A stretch of 11,462 nucleotides of DNA from CAYSLC01 sp964431545. GTDB taxonomy: Bacteria > Desulfobacterota > Desulfobacteria > Desulfobacterales > JAABSP01. The position numbers were made by a program, and so were the translations under genes. Numbering within the stretch: position 1 is the first letter of the stretch; each line of letters opens with the position of its first letter. The DNA lies in the NCBI GenBank assembly GCA_964431545.1, contig CAYSLC010000181.1, positions 1-11,462 of the forward strand. Reading direction: 5' to 3'. Shown here piece by piece: positions 6,301 to 11,462 of the stretch. The notes under the pieces are model-generated. The model did no database searches and was not told where the DNA came from. It saw only the letters and a program-made list of their open reading frames with translations.

Positions 6301-7353
6301 CTACATGTTCTGGAGCACCGCGTCCGTGAACGAGCGGGTCGTTGCGGTCCCCTTTAGGTCCGGCGTCAGGAATCCCGATCCGGTGACCTCGGTGACCGCC
6401 GTCATCAGGTCCGATGCGGCCTCGTTTAGACCGAGAAATTCGAGCATCATCTGGGTGGACCACAACATGGCGATGGGGTTGGCGATCCCTTTGCCCGCGA
6501 TGTCGGGGGCCGACCCGTGGACCGGCTCGAACATGGAGGGGAACCGGCGCTCCGGATTGAGGTTGGCCGAGGGGGCGATGCCGATGCCGCCCGCCACCGC
6601 CGGCCCGAGATCGGAGAGGATGTCGCCGAAGAGGTTGGAGCCCACCACCACGTCGAACCAGTCGGGATGCTGGACGAAATGGGCCGTGAGGATGTCGATG
6701 TGGTACTGGTCCCATCGGACATCGGGAAAGTCCGCGGCCACGGCGGCGACCCGTTCGTCCCACAATGGCATGGTGTGGATGATGCCGTTGGATTTGGTCG
6801 CGGAGGTCAGGTGCCTCTGGGGCCGAGAGGCCGCCAGGCGGAAGGCGTACCGGAGGACCCGGTCGATGCCCCGCCGGGTGAAGACGCTCTCCTGGACGGC
6901 CATCTCCTGGTCGGTGCCGGGAAAAAGCCGCCCGCCGATCTCGGAGTACTCCCCCTCGCAGTTCTCCCGGACCACAAAGAAGTCGATCTCCTCCTCCGTG
7001 CGGTCCGCCAGGGGAGACCGGATTCCGGGCAGCAGCCGCACCGGCCTGAGATTCACGTATTGGTCCATCTTGCGCCGGATGGGGATCAGCAGCCCCCACA
7101 GGGAGATGTGGTCGGCCACCCGGGGATCGCCCACGGCTCCCAGCAAGATGGCGTCGAATTCCGCCAGGGCCTCGACGGCGCCCGGAGGGGCCATGACGCC
7201 GTGTTCCAGGTAGTGTTCGCAGGAGTAGGGAAACTCCGTAAAGGTGACCTCGAACCCTTGTTTCGCGGCCAGCTTGGCGAGGACCCGCCGTGCTTCCGCT
7301 ATCACCTCCCGGCCGATTCCGTCCCCGGGGATCAGTGCGATGCGGTATGTCAT
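6301..7353 (-). CDS. Tartrate dehydrogenase / D-malate dehydrogenase family (isocitrate-isopropylmalate dehydrogenase superfamily)
   Basis: A 350-residue NAD-dependent beta-decarboxylating dehydrogenase, acting in the cytoplasm on D-malate, tartrate or a related 2-hydroxyacid. Superfamily landmarks in order are GDGIG at 10-14, substrate arginines at R94, R103 and R129 (VVREN), K187 in SATKSN, and D220, D244 and D248 as metal ligands (HIDILTA, SNLFGDILSDLG). The NAD-binding loop FEPVHGSAPDIAGKG is at 275-289. SLWGLLIPIRRKMDQYVNLRP is typical of the tartrate/D-malate branch rather than LeuB. AGGAGG lies 7 nt before the ATG. The start is 60 nt downstream of the SDR stop on the same strand, suggesting a two-gene operon for hydroxyacid catabolism. 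The true substrate (D-malate, tartrate or other) cannot be fixed from sequence. Confidence 0.9.
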   Translation of the reverse strand: MTYRIALIPGDGIGREVIAEARRVLAKLAAKQGFEVTFTEFPYSCEHYLEHGVMAPPGAVEALAEFDAILLGAVGDPRVADHISLWGLLIPIRRKMDQYVNLRPVRLLPGIRSPLADRTEEEIDFFVVRENCEGEYSEIGGRLFPGTDQEMAVQESVFTRRGIDRVLRYAFRLAASRPQRHLTSATKSNGIIHTMPLWDERVAAVAADFPDVRWDQYHIDILTAHFVQHPDWFDVVVGSNLFGDILSDLGPAVAGGIGIAPSANLNPERRFPSMFEPVHGSAPDIAGKGIANPIAMLWSTQMMLEFLGLNEAASDLMTAVTEVTGSGFLTPDLKGTATTRSFTDAVLQNM

Positions 7354-7413
7354 GGGCTTTCCTCCTCTCCGAAATCGGGACGATTGTGCGGGGGGATCGT
7401 CCGGTCGACGGCG

Positions 7414-7785
7414 TCAATCCGCATAGATCATCTTTCGCGTCATGCCCCCGTCCACCACGAAGTTCTGACCGGTGACGAAGGCGGCGGCCTCGGAGATCAG
7501 GAAGGCGACCATGGCGGCCACATCCTCCGGCTTGCCCACCCGGCCGCAAGGGTGTTGTTCATGATCCACCGGCCGGAGATCGTCCGCTCTCCGGCGGTCC
7601 GGCGGCCGCCACTCCCCCACCGCGATCCACCCCGGGCTCACGGCGTTGACCCGGACCCGGTCCCCCAGGCTGATTGCCAGGGCGTGGGTCAGGGCCACGA
7701 TCCCCCCCTTGGAGGCGGCGTACGCCTCGGTGTGGGCCTCGGACTGGAGTGCGCGGGTGGAGGTGATGTTGACCACCGATCCCCG
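7414..7785 (-). CDS. Short-chain dehydrogenase/reductase, C-terminal half only (cut by assembly gap)
   Basis: The visible 123 residues are the C-terminal half of a classical SDR: the strand GSVVNITST with the catalytic Ser, the YAASKGG active-site helix (YxxxK), VRVNAVSPGWI, and the closing VTGQNFVVDGG-MTRKMIY block. The N-terminal NAD(P)-binding half (TGxxxGIG and NNAG motifs) would lie in or beyond the run of N that begins at 7786, so the gene is partial here. It is similar to SDRs annotated as 3-oxoacyl-ACP reductase or sugar/alcohol dehydrogenase; the substrate is unknown. The stop is 60 nt before the tartrate dehydrogenase start. Shared orientation and function (NAD-linked oxidation of hydroxy compounds) suggest one catabolic unit. 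Confidence 0.87.
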   Translation of the reverse strand, partial: RGSVVNITSTRALQSEAHTEAYAASKGGIVALTHALAISLGDRVRVNAVSPGWIAVGEWRPPDRRRADDLRPVDHEQHPCGRVGKPEDVAAMVAFLISEAAAFVTGQNFVVDGGMTRKMIYAD

Positions 7786-7885
7786 NNNNNNNNNNNNNNN
7801 NNNNNNNNNNNNNNNNNNNNNNNNNNNNNNNNNNNNNNNNNNNNNNNNNNNNNNNNNNNNNNNNNNNNNNNNNNNNNNNNNNNNN
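7786..7885. other. Assembly gap (100 N)
   Basis: A run of exactly 100 N, the conventional placeholder for a gap of unknown length. It interrupts the SDR gene. An intact SDR of about 250 residues would need roughly 380 further nt, so the real gap is probably larger. Open frames running across it are artefacts of the filler. Confidence 0.98.
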
Positions 7886-8167
7886 ACGGCGGCGTTGTGC
7901 GCCGAACATCGTGCGCAATCCCAGTCGTTGACCGGCTCCCCGGCGCTCATTCCGGGGGCGTCTGCGGCATGAACCGCAACGGCGTCATTTCCGGGCTGGG
8001 GCTTTGCACCCGGAATCCCATGGCCGTCAGGGCGGACCGGGCCGCTGGCCGAAACCTCGCCGCGAAAGCCCCGGTAAGCGTCGTAGATCTCGTCTGGCGA
8101 ACATGGGAAGCGCCCGAAGCGTTTCTCCCTCCCGGAGGTCGAAGAGTTTCCGCAGGAAAAGCGCCAT
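7886..8167 (-). CDS. Partial small gene with RanBP2-type zinc-finger-like motif, reading frame uncertain
   Basis: Between the yitT stop and the gap no single intact frame dominates. From an ATG at 8167 one frame reads MALFLRKLFDLREGETLRAL and then degenerates to a stop at 8027 (46 codons). From about 8100 the +1 frame becomes protein-like (SPDEIYDAYRGFRGEV) and stays open to the gap. It ends with VNDWDCARCSAHN, matching the first half of a RanBP2-type zinc finger (W-x-C-x2-C-x3-N); the second cysteine pair would fall in the gap. A third frame with high third-position GC ends in a TGA (7947-7949) that overlaps the ATG at 7950 of the zinc-finger frame. A single +1 frameshift near 8090-8105 (real, or an error close to a contig end) would join the first two. 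The function is unknown, and low confidence is deliberate. Confidence 0.35.
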
Positions 8168-8190
8168 CGGTTTCACGGTTCCATCGCCGG

Positions 8191-9072
8191 TTACCAATGC
8201 GGCTGGTTGCCGATCCGCTGACCGATGACCTCCAGGGTGTTCGTCACCACAACGAAAGGATTCGGATCGATCTGGCGGATGTTGTTTTTGAGCTGCGGCA
8301 GATCACTGATGGTGACCACCGTGTAGAGGATCCGTCCCTGTTCGTGGCGATACCCGCCCTCGGCCGGAACGAGCGTCACACCCCGATTCATCTTTTTTAC
8401 GATCATCTTGGAGATGGCCTCCCAGTGGGCGGAAATGATGATTACCGCCTTGCGCTGGCTGAAGCCGGTCACCACCAGGTCGACGAGCCGGGAACTCACG
8501 AACATGAAAATCAGCGTGTAGATCACCGATTCCAGGTCGAACAAGAGGGTGGAGACGATCAGAATGCTGGCGTTGAAAAAGAGGACGGTGCTGCCGATGC
8601 GGATGGAATATCGTTGAAGGAGGATGATGGAAAGGATGTCCGTGCCGCCGGCGGAGCCCAGGGATCTCAGGATGATGCCGCCGCCGGCGCCGTAGACGAC
8701 GCCCGCTAAAAGCGCCGCCAGCAGCCGGTCTTCGATGGGATTGGTCGGATGGATCACAAGGATCGCCCCGGAAAAGATGGCCAGACCGGCCAGACTGTAC
8801 CAGAAGAATCGCCGGCCGATGTACAGCCACCCCAGGACATAGATGGGGATGTTGATGAGCAGATAGAGCAGGCCGACAGAAAGGGCCGGGAAGAGGTAAT
8901 GGACGATCAGCGCGAGTCCGGTCACGCCGCCGCTCAGAAAGCGGTGCGGTACGAGAATGCCGTTGATGGCCCAGGCGCAGACCAGGCTTCCCGCTGCGAT
9001 CAGCGCCAAATTCCACAGGATATTCTCGTGCCAGGATTTTGGTTGTGCATTGCCCGCGGGATAGTGGTTCAT
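8191..9072 (-). CDS. YitT family integral membrane protein
   Basis: A 293-residue membrane protein of the YitT (DUF161 plus DUF2179) family. The first about 200 residues hold hydrophobic segments near 18-38, 47-61, 66-85, 91-108, 116-134, 162-178 and 182-200. Loops include the family-like GILVPHRFLSGGVTGLAL and GSAGGTDI. The C-terminal about 90 residues form a soluble alpha/beta domain (DUF2179: KAVIIISAHWEAISKMI, then GYRHEQGRILYTVV). The family is widespread in the inner membrane and has no agreed substrate; transport has been proposed. The start is set by AAGGAG 6 nt upstream; an in-frame extension to 9144 lacks such a site and adds a charged, unlikely N-terminus. It is monocistronic or leads into the uncertain small gene, and is divergent from the aminomutase. 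Confidence 0.9.
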   Translation of the reverse strand: MNHYPAGNAQPKSWHENILWNLALIAAGSLVCAWAINGILVPHRFLSGGVTGLALIVHYLFPALSVGLLYLLINIPIYVLGWLYIGRRFFWYSLAGLAIFSGAILVIHPTNPIEDRLLAALLAGVVYGAGGGIILRSLGSAGGTDILSIILLQRYSIRIGSTVLFFNASILIVSTLLFDLESVIYTLIFMFVSSRLVDLVVTGFSQRKAVIIISAHWEAISKMIVKKMNRGVTLVPAEGGYRHEQGRILYTVVTISDLPQLKNNIRQIDPNPFVVVTNTLEVIGQRIGNQPHW

Positions 9073-9115
9073 GGATCTCTCCTTCGGTTCGGCCGAGCGT
9101 CTATTATCCCGACAG

Positions 9116-9144
9116 CTTATGCCACAGGGTAGCCCAAAGATCAA
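9116..9144 (-). promoter_or_regulatory. Candidate promoter for the yitT-type gene
   Basis: On the minus strand, TTGATC (9144-9139) and CATAAG (9121-9116) are each 4/6 to the sigma-70 consensus with 17-nt spacing. They would start transcription about 37 nt before the ATG at 9072. Confidence 0.33.
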
Positions 9145-9264
9145 CGATTCTCAATGCTTTTCAAGACATTCTTTTCAAGGCGGACTCGATCCCCGGAAGG
9201 TCGGCGCCGGGTCGCGTTTGTGCCTTGATCCGCCGGAAATCCCAATTCCGATTTCCCTAAAAGC

Positions 9265-9277
9265 GAACAAATTGTTC
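9265..9277. promoter_or_regulatory. Palindromic operator candidate
   Basis: GAACAA-A-TTGTTC is a perfect inverted repeat with 6-nt arms. It abuts the -35 of the candidate promoter at 9279-9306, a usual position for a dimeric regulator. The regulator is unknown. Confidence 0.4.
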
Positions 9278-9278
9278 C

Positions 9279-9306
9279 TTTTCATTGAATCCCTTTCTAG
9301 TACAAT
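9279..9306 (+). promoter_or_regulatory. Sigma-70-like promoter upstream of the aminomutase
   Basis: TTTTCA (9279-9284, 4/6) and TACAAT (9301-9306, 5/6) with 16-nt spacing, on the strand of the downstream aminomutase. It would give a leader of about 230 nt containing the second promoter and the hairpin. Confidence 0.4.
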
Positions 9307-9433
9307 AGGTTTTGTCTAGAAGGCAACCAAGACCGCCCTTTCAACCATTCCATTCCCCAAATAAAACGGAATTTATCGTTCCGATTTAAGGGAGCACCAA
9401 AATATCCTCAAACATATCAGGCCTTTTTTACCC

Positions 9434-9449
9434 TGGCACGCCTTTTGAT
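9434..9449 (+). promoter_or_regulatory. Sigma-54-like promoter of the aminomutase gene
   Basis: TGGCACG-N4-TTGAT matches the RpoN consensus (TGGCACG-N4-TTGCW) at every position except the -12 C, which is A. The spacing of -24 and -12 elements is exact. The predicted start is about 9460, 80 nt before the ATG. If real, the gene needs an enhancer-binding activator; the palindrome at 9265-9277 lies at a workable distance upstream. Confidence 0.5.
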
Positions 9450-9458
9450 AAGCAGCGT

Positions 9459-9505
9459 GGTCAGGAGCGGATCGCCGGGGATACCCCGCACTTCGGTTCC
9501 TGACC
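9459..9505 (+). promoter_or_regulatory. Two-tier stem-loop in the aminomutase leader
   Basis: A perfect 8-bp outer stem GGTCAGGA (9459-9466) / TCCTGACC (9498-9505) encloses 31 nt that contain an inner hairpin, CGGGG-ATA-CCCCG (9476-9488). The structure begins at the predicted sigma-54 start and ends 22 nt before the AAAGGAG ribosome site (9528-9534). I do not recognise a known riboswitch class. A 5'-end stabilising hairpin or a regulatory leader are both possible. Confidence 0.45.
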
Positions 9506-9539
9506 ATTAACCTGTTCCCGCAATCCGAAAGGAGAGGCC

Positions 9540-10829
9540 ATGCAAGCCCAGACCCACGCCGGTGAGACCGAAGAAGCGCTGATTGGAGATAAAGCCGAGG
9601 AGCCTCCGGGTACCGGCTTTATACTGAACGCAACCCCTCCGGACGCATCCGTCATCCGCCTGGATGACGCGGCCGCGCGCCTCAAACGGCCGCCCGGAAC
9701 GCGTCCCGAAACCGGCGTCTTCCGCGGACGGTTCTACCCCCACATATCCGATAGACAATGGCATGACTGGCGGTGGCAGATCGGCAATCGCATTGGCTCT
9801 CCGGATCATCTGAGCCGATTGATCCATCTATCCCAGGACGAGCGGGTGGCCCTGTCCCAGCCCGAGAGCAAGCTGCCTCTGGGCATCACCCCCTATTACG
9901 CCAGCCTCATCTCCGCCGATGATCCGGACCAGCCCCTTCGCCGCACCGTGGTTCCGGTCACGGACGAGTTCACGCGCATGGTCGGCGAGGCGGACGATCC
10001 GCTCCATGAGGACGCCATGAGCCCCGTCCCCGGCCTGGTCCATCGGTATCCCGACCGGGCCCTGCTCCTGGTCTGCGATTTCTGCGCCGCCTACTGCCGG
10101 TATTGTACGCGGTCCCGGGTGGTGGGCAAGCGGACCATCTTCCCCAGCCGGAAGCGGCTGGAGCGGGCCATCGATTATATCGCCCGGACCCCGGCCATCC
10201 ACGACGTGATCCTCTCCGGCGGGGACCCGCTGACCCTATCCGACGAGCGGCTGGACTGGCTCCTGACCCGGATGCGGCGGATCCCGCACCTGGACATCGT
10301 CCGCATCGGCACCAAGACCCCGGCCGTGCTGCCCCAGCGGATCACGCCGTCCCTCACCCGGATGCTCAAAAAACACCACCCCCTCTGGATGAGCCTCCAT
10401 TTCACCCATCCCGACGAGTGCACCCCCGAGGCGTATCGAGCCTGCGCCCTTTTGGCCGACGCAGGCATCCCCTTGGGTTCCCAGACCGTGCTCCTCAAGG
10501 GGATCAATGACAGCGCTCAGACCCTGAAGGATCTGGTCTACCACTTGCTGCGGATGCGGGTACGCCCCTATTACCTCTACCAGTGCGACCCCATCACCGG
10601 TTCCGGCCATTTCCGGACCCCCGTGGAGAAGGGTCTGGAGATCATCGCCGGCCTCCGCGGCTTCATCAGCGGTTACGCCGTGCCCAGCTATGTGGTGGAC
10701 GCACCCGGCGGGGGCGGAAAAATTCCCCTCATTCCCGATTATCGCATCGGTCGTCAGGGGGGCGACCTGCTCCTTAAAAATTATGAGGGACGGACATTCC
10801 GGTATCCAGACGCTGTGCCGAAGTATTGA
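9540..10829 (+). CDS. Lysine 2,3-aminomutase-family (KamA/AblA-like) radical SAM, PLP-dependent enzyme
   Basis: A 429-residue homologue of lysine 2,3-aminomutase, which converts L-lysine to L-beta-lysine with a [4Fe-4S] cluster, SAM and PLP. The cluster motif is C182-x3-C186-x2-C189 in CAAYCRYC; SGGDPL is at 226-231. The PLP lysine is K394 in DAPGGGGK. D350 (LYQCD) and D387 align by motif and spacing (37 residues apart) with Asp293 and Asp330 of the clostridial enzyme, which bind the lysine epsilon-amino group. This favours lysine over glutamate. Only 35 residues follow K394, so the canonical C-terminal Cys-rich zinc segment is missing, and the partner cysteine in GVNDC is Ser325 here. The N-terminus has an extra, probably disordered about 50 residues. 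GGAG lies 5 nt before the ATG. EpmB-like or other amino-acid substrates remain possible. Confidence 0.9.
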   Translation: MQAQTHAGETEEALIGDKAEEPPGTGFILNATPPDASVIRLDDAAARLKRPPGTRPETGVFRGRFYPHISDRQWHDWRWQIGNRIGSPDHLSRLIHLSQDERVALSQPESKLPLGITPYYASLISADDPDQPLRRTVVPVTDEFTRMVGEADDPLHEDAMSPVPGLVHRYPDRALLLVCDFCAAYCRYCTRSRVVGKRTIFPSRKRLERAIDYIARTPAIHDVILSGGDPLTLSDERLDWLLTRMRRIPHLDIVRIGTKTPAVLPQRITPSLTRMLKKHHPLWMSLHFTHPDECTPEAYRACALLADAGIPLGSQTVLLKGINDSAQTLKDLVYHLLRMRVRPYYLYQCDPITGSGHFRTPVEKGLEIIAGLRGFISGYAVPSYVVDAPGGGGKIPLIPDYRIGRQGGDLLLKNYEGRTFRYPDAVPKY

Positions 10830-10836
10830 TTCGAAC

Positions 10837-10875
10837 GCCCCGACGCCTCGGAATGGTATTCCGAGGCGTCGGGGC
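10837..10875 (+). terminator. Perfect 18-bp hairpin after the aminomutase gene
   Basis: Two 18-nt arms (10837-10854 and 10858-10875, beginning GCCCCGACG and ending CGTCGGGGC) are perfectly complementary around the triloop GGT. The hairpin starts 7 nt after the stop codon. There is no T-run after it, so it may terminate weakly, block 3' exonucleases or set differential expression between kamA-like and ykgJ-like genes. Confidence 0.6.
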
Positions 10876-10936
10876 AAGGCGGCCTTTCAGCCCTTCAATC
10901 GTGTGATGAGACGACCAACGGAGGAACCATTACCCC

Positions 10937-11449
10937 ATGACTCTCTGCGCCCAATGCGCCACACTCGGCAAAACCTGTTGTCAGAAGACCGAAATCTACA
11001 TCACCCCCGGCGACCTGAGACGCATCGCCGTCCGGACCGGCCGCATCGATTTCTACGAGTTTCGGGCCCCGTCCGACCCCGATTATGCGGACAGCGACGA
11101 TGATCCGGTCTGGAAAGCCCATGTCTTCCGGCCCGACGGCTCCCGCCGTGTGGTCCGGCGGGACCCGACGGGCGACTGCCTGTTTCTGGGCCCGGTCGGG
11201 TGTCGGCTCGCCATGGACGACCGCCCGCTGATCTGCCGGCTCCACCCCTATGGATATGACGACCGCGGGCTTTACGATGAACCGGTGGCCGGCTGCCCCG
11301 TCCACCTCCTGCCCCCCGGCGCGACCCTGACGTCGGCCCTGGGGTTGAACCGGACCATCGCCAATTTCTGGCATTTACAGCTTTACACTGAACTGCGGGA
11401 GGAGGAGGCATACCATGATGATCGGACTGACCTACGATCTGCGGTCTGA
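10937..11449 (+). CDS. YkgJ-family cysteine-cluster protein
   Basis: A 170-residue protein with the CxxCxxCC-type domain (PF03692, YkgJ family). Cysteines are at 4, 7, 14 and 15, then C81, C89 and C100 with H103-P104 (GDC...GC...LICRLHPY), and C120. Such proteins are thought to bind a metal or Fe-S cluster, and no general biochemical role is agreed. The first Cys pair is only three residues from the start, so this ATG is the only sensible one. GGAGG (10919-10923) is 13 nt away, rather distant. It lies 107 nt after the aminomutase and overlaps the next gene by 35 nt, so it is probably translated together with the ATP-grasp gene. In this context it may mature or modify a product or enzyme of the aminomutase pathway, which is inference. 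Confidence 0.88.
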   Translation: MTLCAQCATLGKTCCQKTEIYITPGDLRRIAVRTGRIDFYEFRAPSDPDYADSDDDPVWKAHVFRPDGSRRVVRRDPTGDCLFLGPVGCRLAMDDRPLICRLHPYGYDDRGLYDEPVAGCPVHLLPPGATLTSALGLNRTIANFWHLQLYTELREEEAYHDDRTDLRSAV

Positions 11450-11462
11450 ATACCTGGCCATG
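11415..11462 (+). CDS. D-alanine-D-alanine ligase-like ATP-grasp protein, 5' end only
   Basis: Sixteen codons are visible before the window ends: MMIGLTYDLRSEYLAM. This opening (IGLTYDLR followed by YLAM) is characteristic of D-Ala-D-Ala-ligase-like ATP-grasp proteins, which join an amino acid carboxylate to an amine using ATP. GGAGG at 11404-11408 lies 6 nt before the first ATG; a second ATG follows directly at 11418. It overlaps the end of the cysteine-cluster gene by 35 nt in another frame, indicating coupled translation. The call rests on a short N-terminus and could be refined only with sequence beyond the window. Confidence 0.6.
   Translation, partial: MMIGLTYDLRSEYLAM

Larger units (their letters stand above)
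9073..9539. other. Divergent regulatory region between yitT and the aminomutase gene
   Basis: No gene is supported in these 467 nt, which are AT-richer than the flanks. Reading left to right it holds a candidate yitT promoter, a 9-nt direct repeat CTTTTCAAG (9157-9165 and 9171-9179, 14-nt period), a 13-nt palindrome, a sigma-70-like promoter, a short inverted repeat CGGAA/TTCCG (9367-9383), a sigma-54-like promoter and a structured leader. Separate entries cover the main elements. Confidence 0.65.

Noticed and set aside
7414..7950. Single gene reading through the N run
   Set aside because: The continuity depends on the arbitrary 100-N filler. The part beyond the gap (zinc-finger-like) is not an SDR N-terminus.
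9459..9539. Known riboswitch (for example lysine) in the aminomutase leader
   Set aside because: The leader is only about 80 nt and does not show the multi-helix layout of the lysine riboswitch or another class I can recognise.

Overview
The window is 11,462 bp of GC-rich bacterial DNA with compact genes, strong Shine-Dalgarno sites and high third-position GC. A reassigned UGA (selenocysteine) codon, a sigma-54-like promoter and a KamA/YkgJ/ATP-grasp neighbourhood fit a Sec-decoding anaerobe. My guess is a Desulfobacterota (deltaproteobacterial) sulfate-reducer-type lineage, but this is inference from gene content. A run of 100 N at 7786-7885 shows that this is a scaffold.

Left part (1-2109): an L-2-hydroxyglutarate oxidase-type flavoenzyme (lhgO) on the minus strand. 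It is divergent from a small AT-richer toxin-antitoxin pair (VapB-like, then PIN-domain VapC) that has its own good sigma-70 promoter and looks horizontally acquired.

Middle (2110-6300): on the minus strand, an S9 prolyl-oligopeptidase-family peptidase is followed 41 nt later by a short peroxiredoxin-like gene. An in-frame TGA replaces its peroxidatic cysteine codon. A 6-bp hairpin with AGGUG in the loop starts 10 nt after that TGA, as expected of a bacterial SECIS element. Standard gene callers would break this gene in two. Divergent from the peptidase is a 389-residue conserved-looking protein of unknown function. It ends convergently at a GC-rich hairpin.

Right-middle (6301-9072): all genes are on the minus strand. 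yitT-type membrane protein -> a small, frame-ambiguous zinc-finger-like fragment -> assembly gap -> C-terminal half of a short-chain dehydrogenase -> tartrate/D-malate dehydrogenase. The last two form a probable two-gene catabolic operon. The gap must hide more than its nominal 100 bases if the dehydrogenase is intact.

Right end (9073-11462): a 467-nt divergent regulatory region carries a palindrome, a sigma-70-like promoter, a sigma-54-like promoter, and a structured leader that begins where the sigma-54 transcript would start. It precedes a lysine 2,3-aminomutase-family radical SAM/PLP enzyme. That enzyme keeps the lysine-binding aspartates but lacks the cysteines of the canonical structural zinc site. 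After a perfect 18-bp hairpin come a YkgJ-type cysteine-cluster protein and, overlapping it by 35 nt, the first 16 codons of a D-Ala-D-Ala-ligase-like ATP-grasp protein. Together these suggest a beta-lysine-based small-molecule or peptide pathway that continues beyond the window.

I see no tRNA, rRNA, CRISPR array or insertion sequence.
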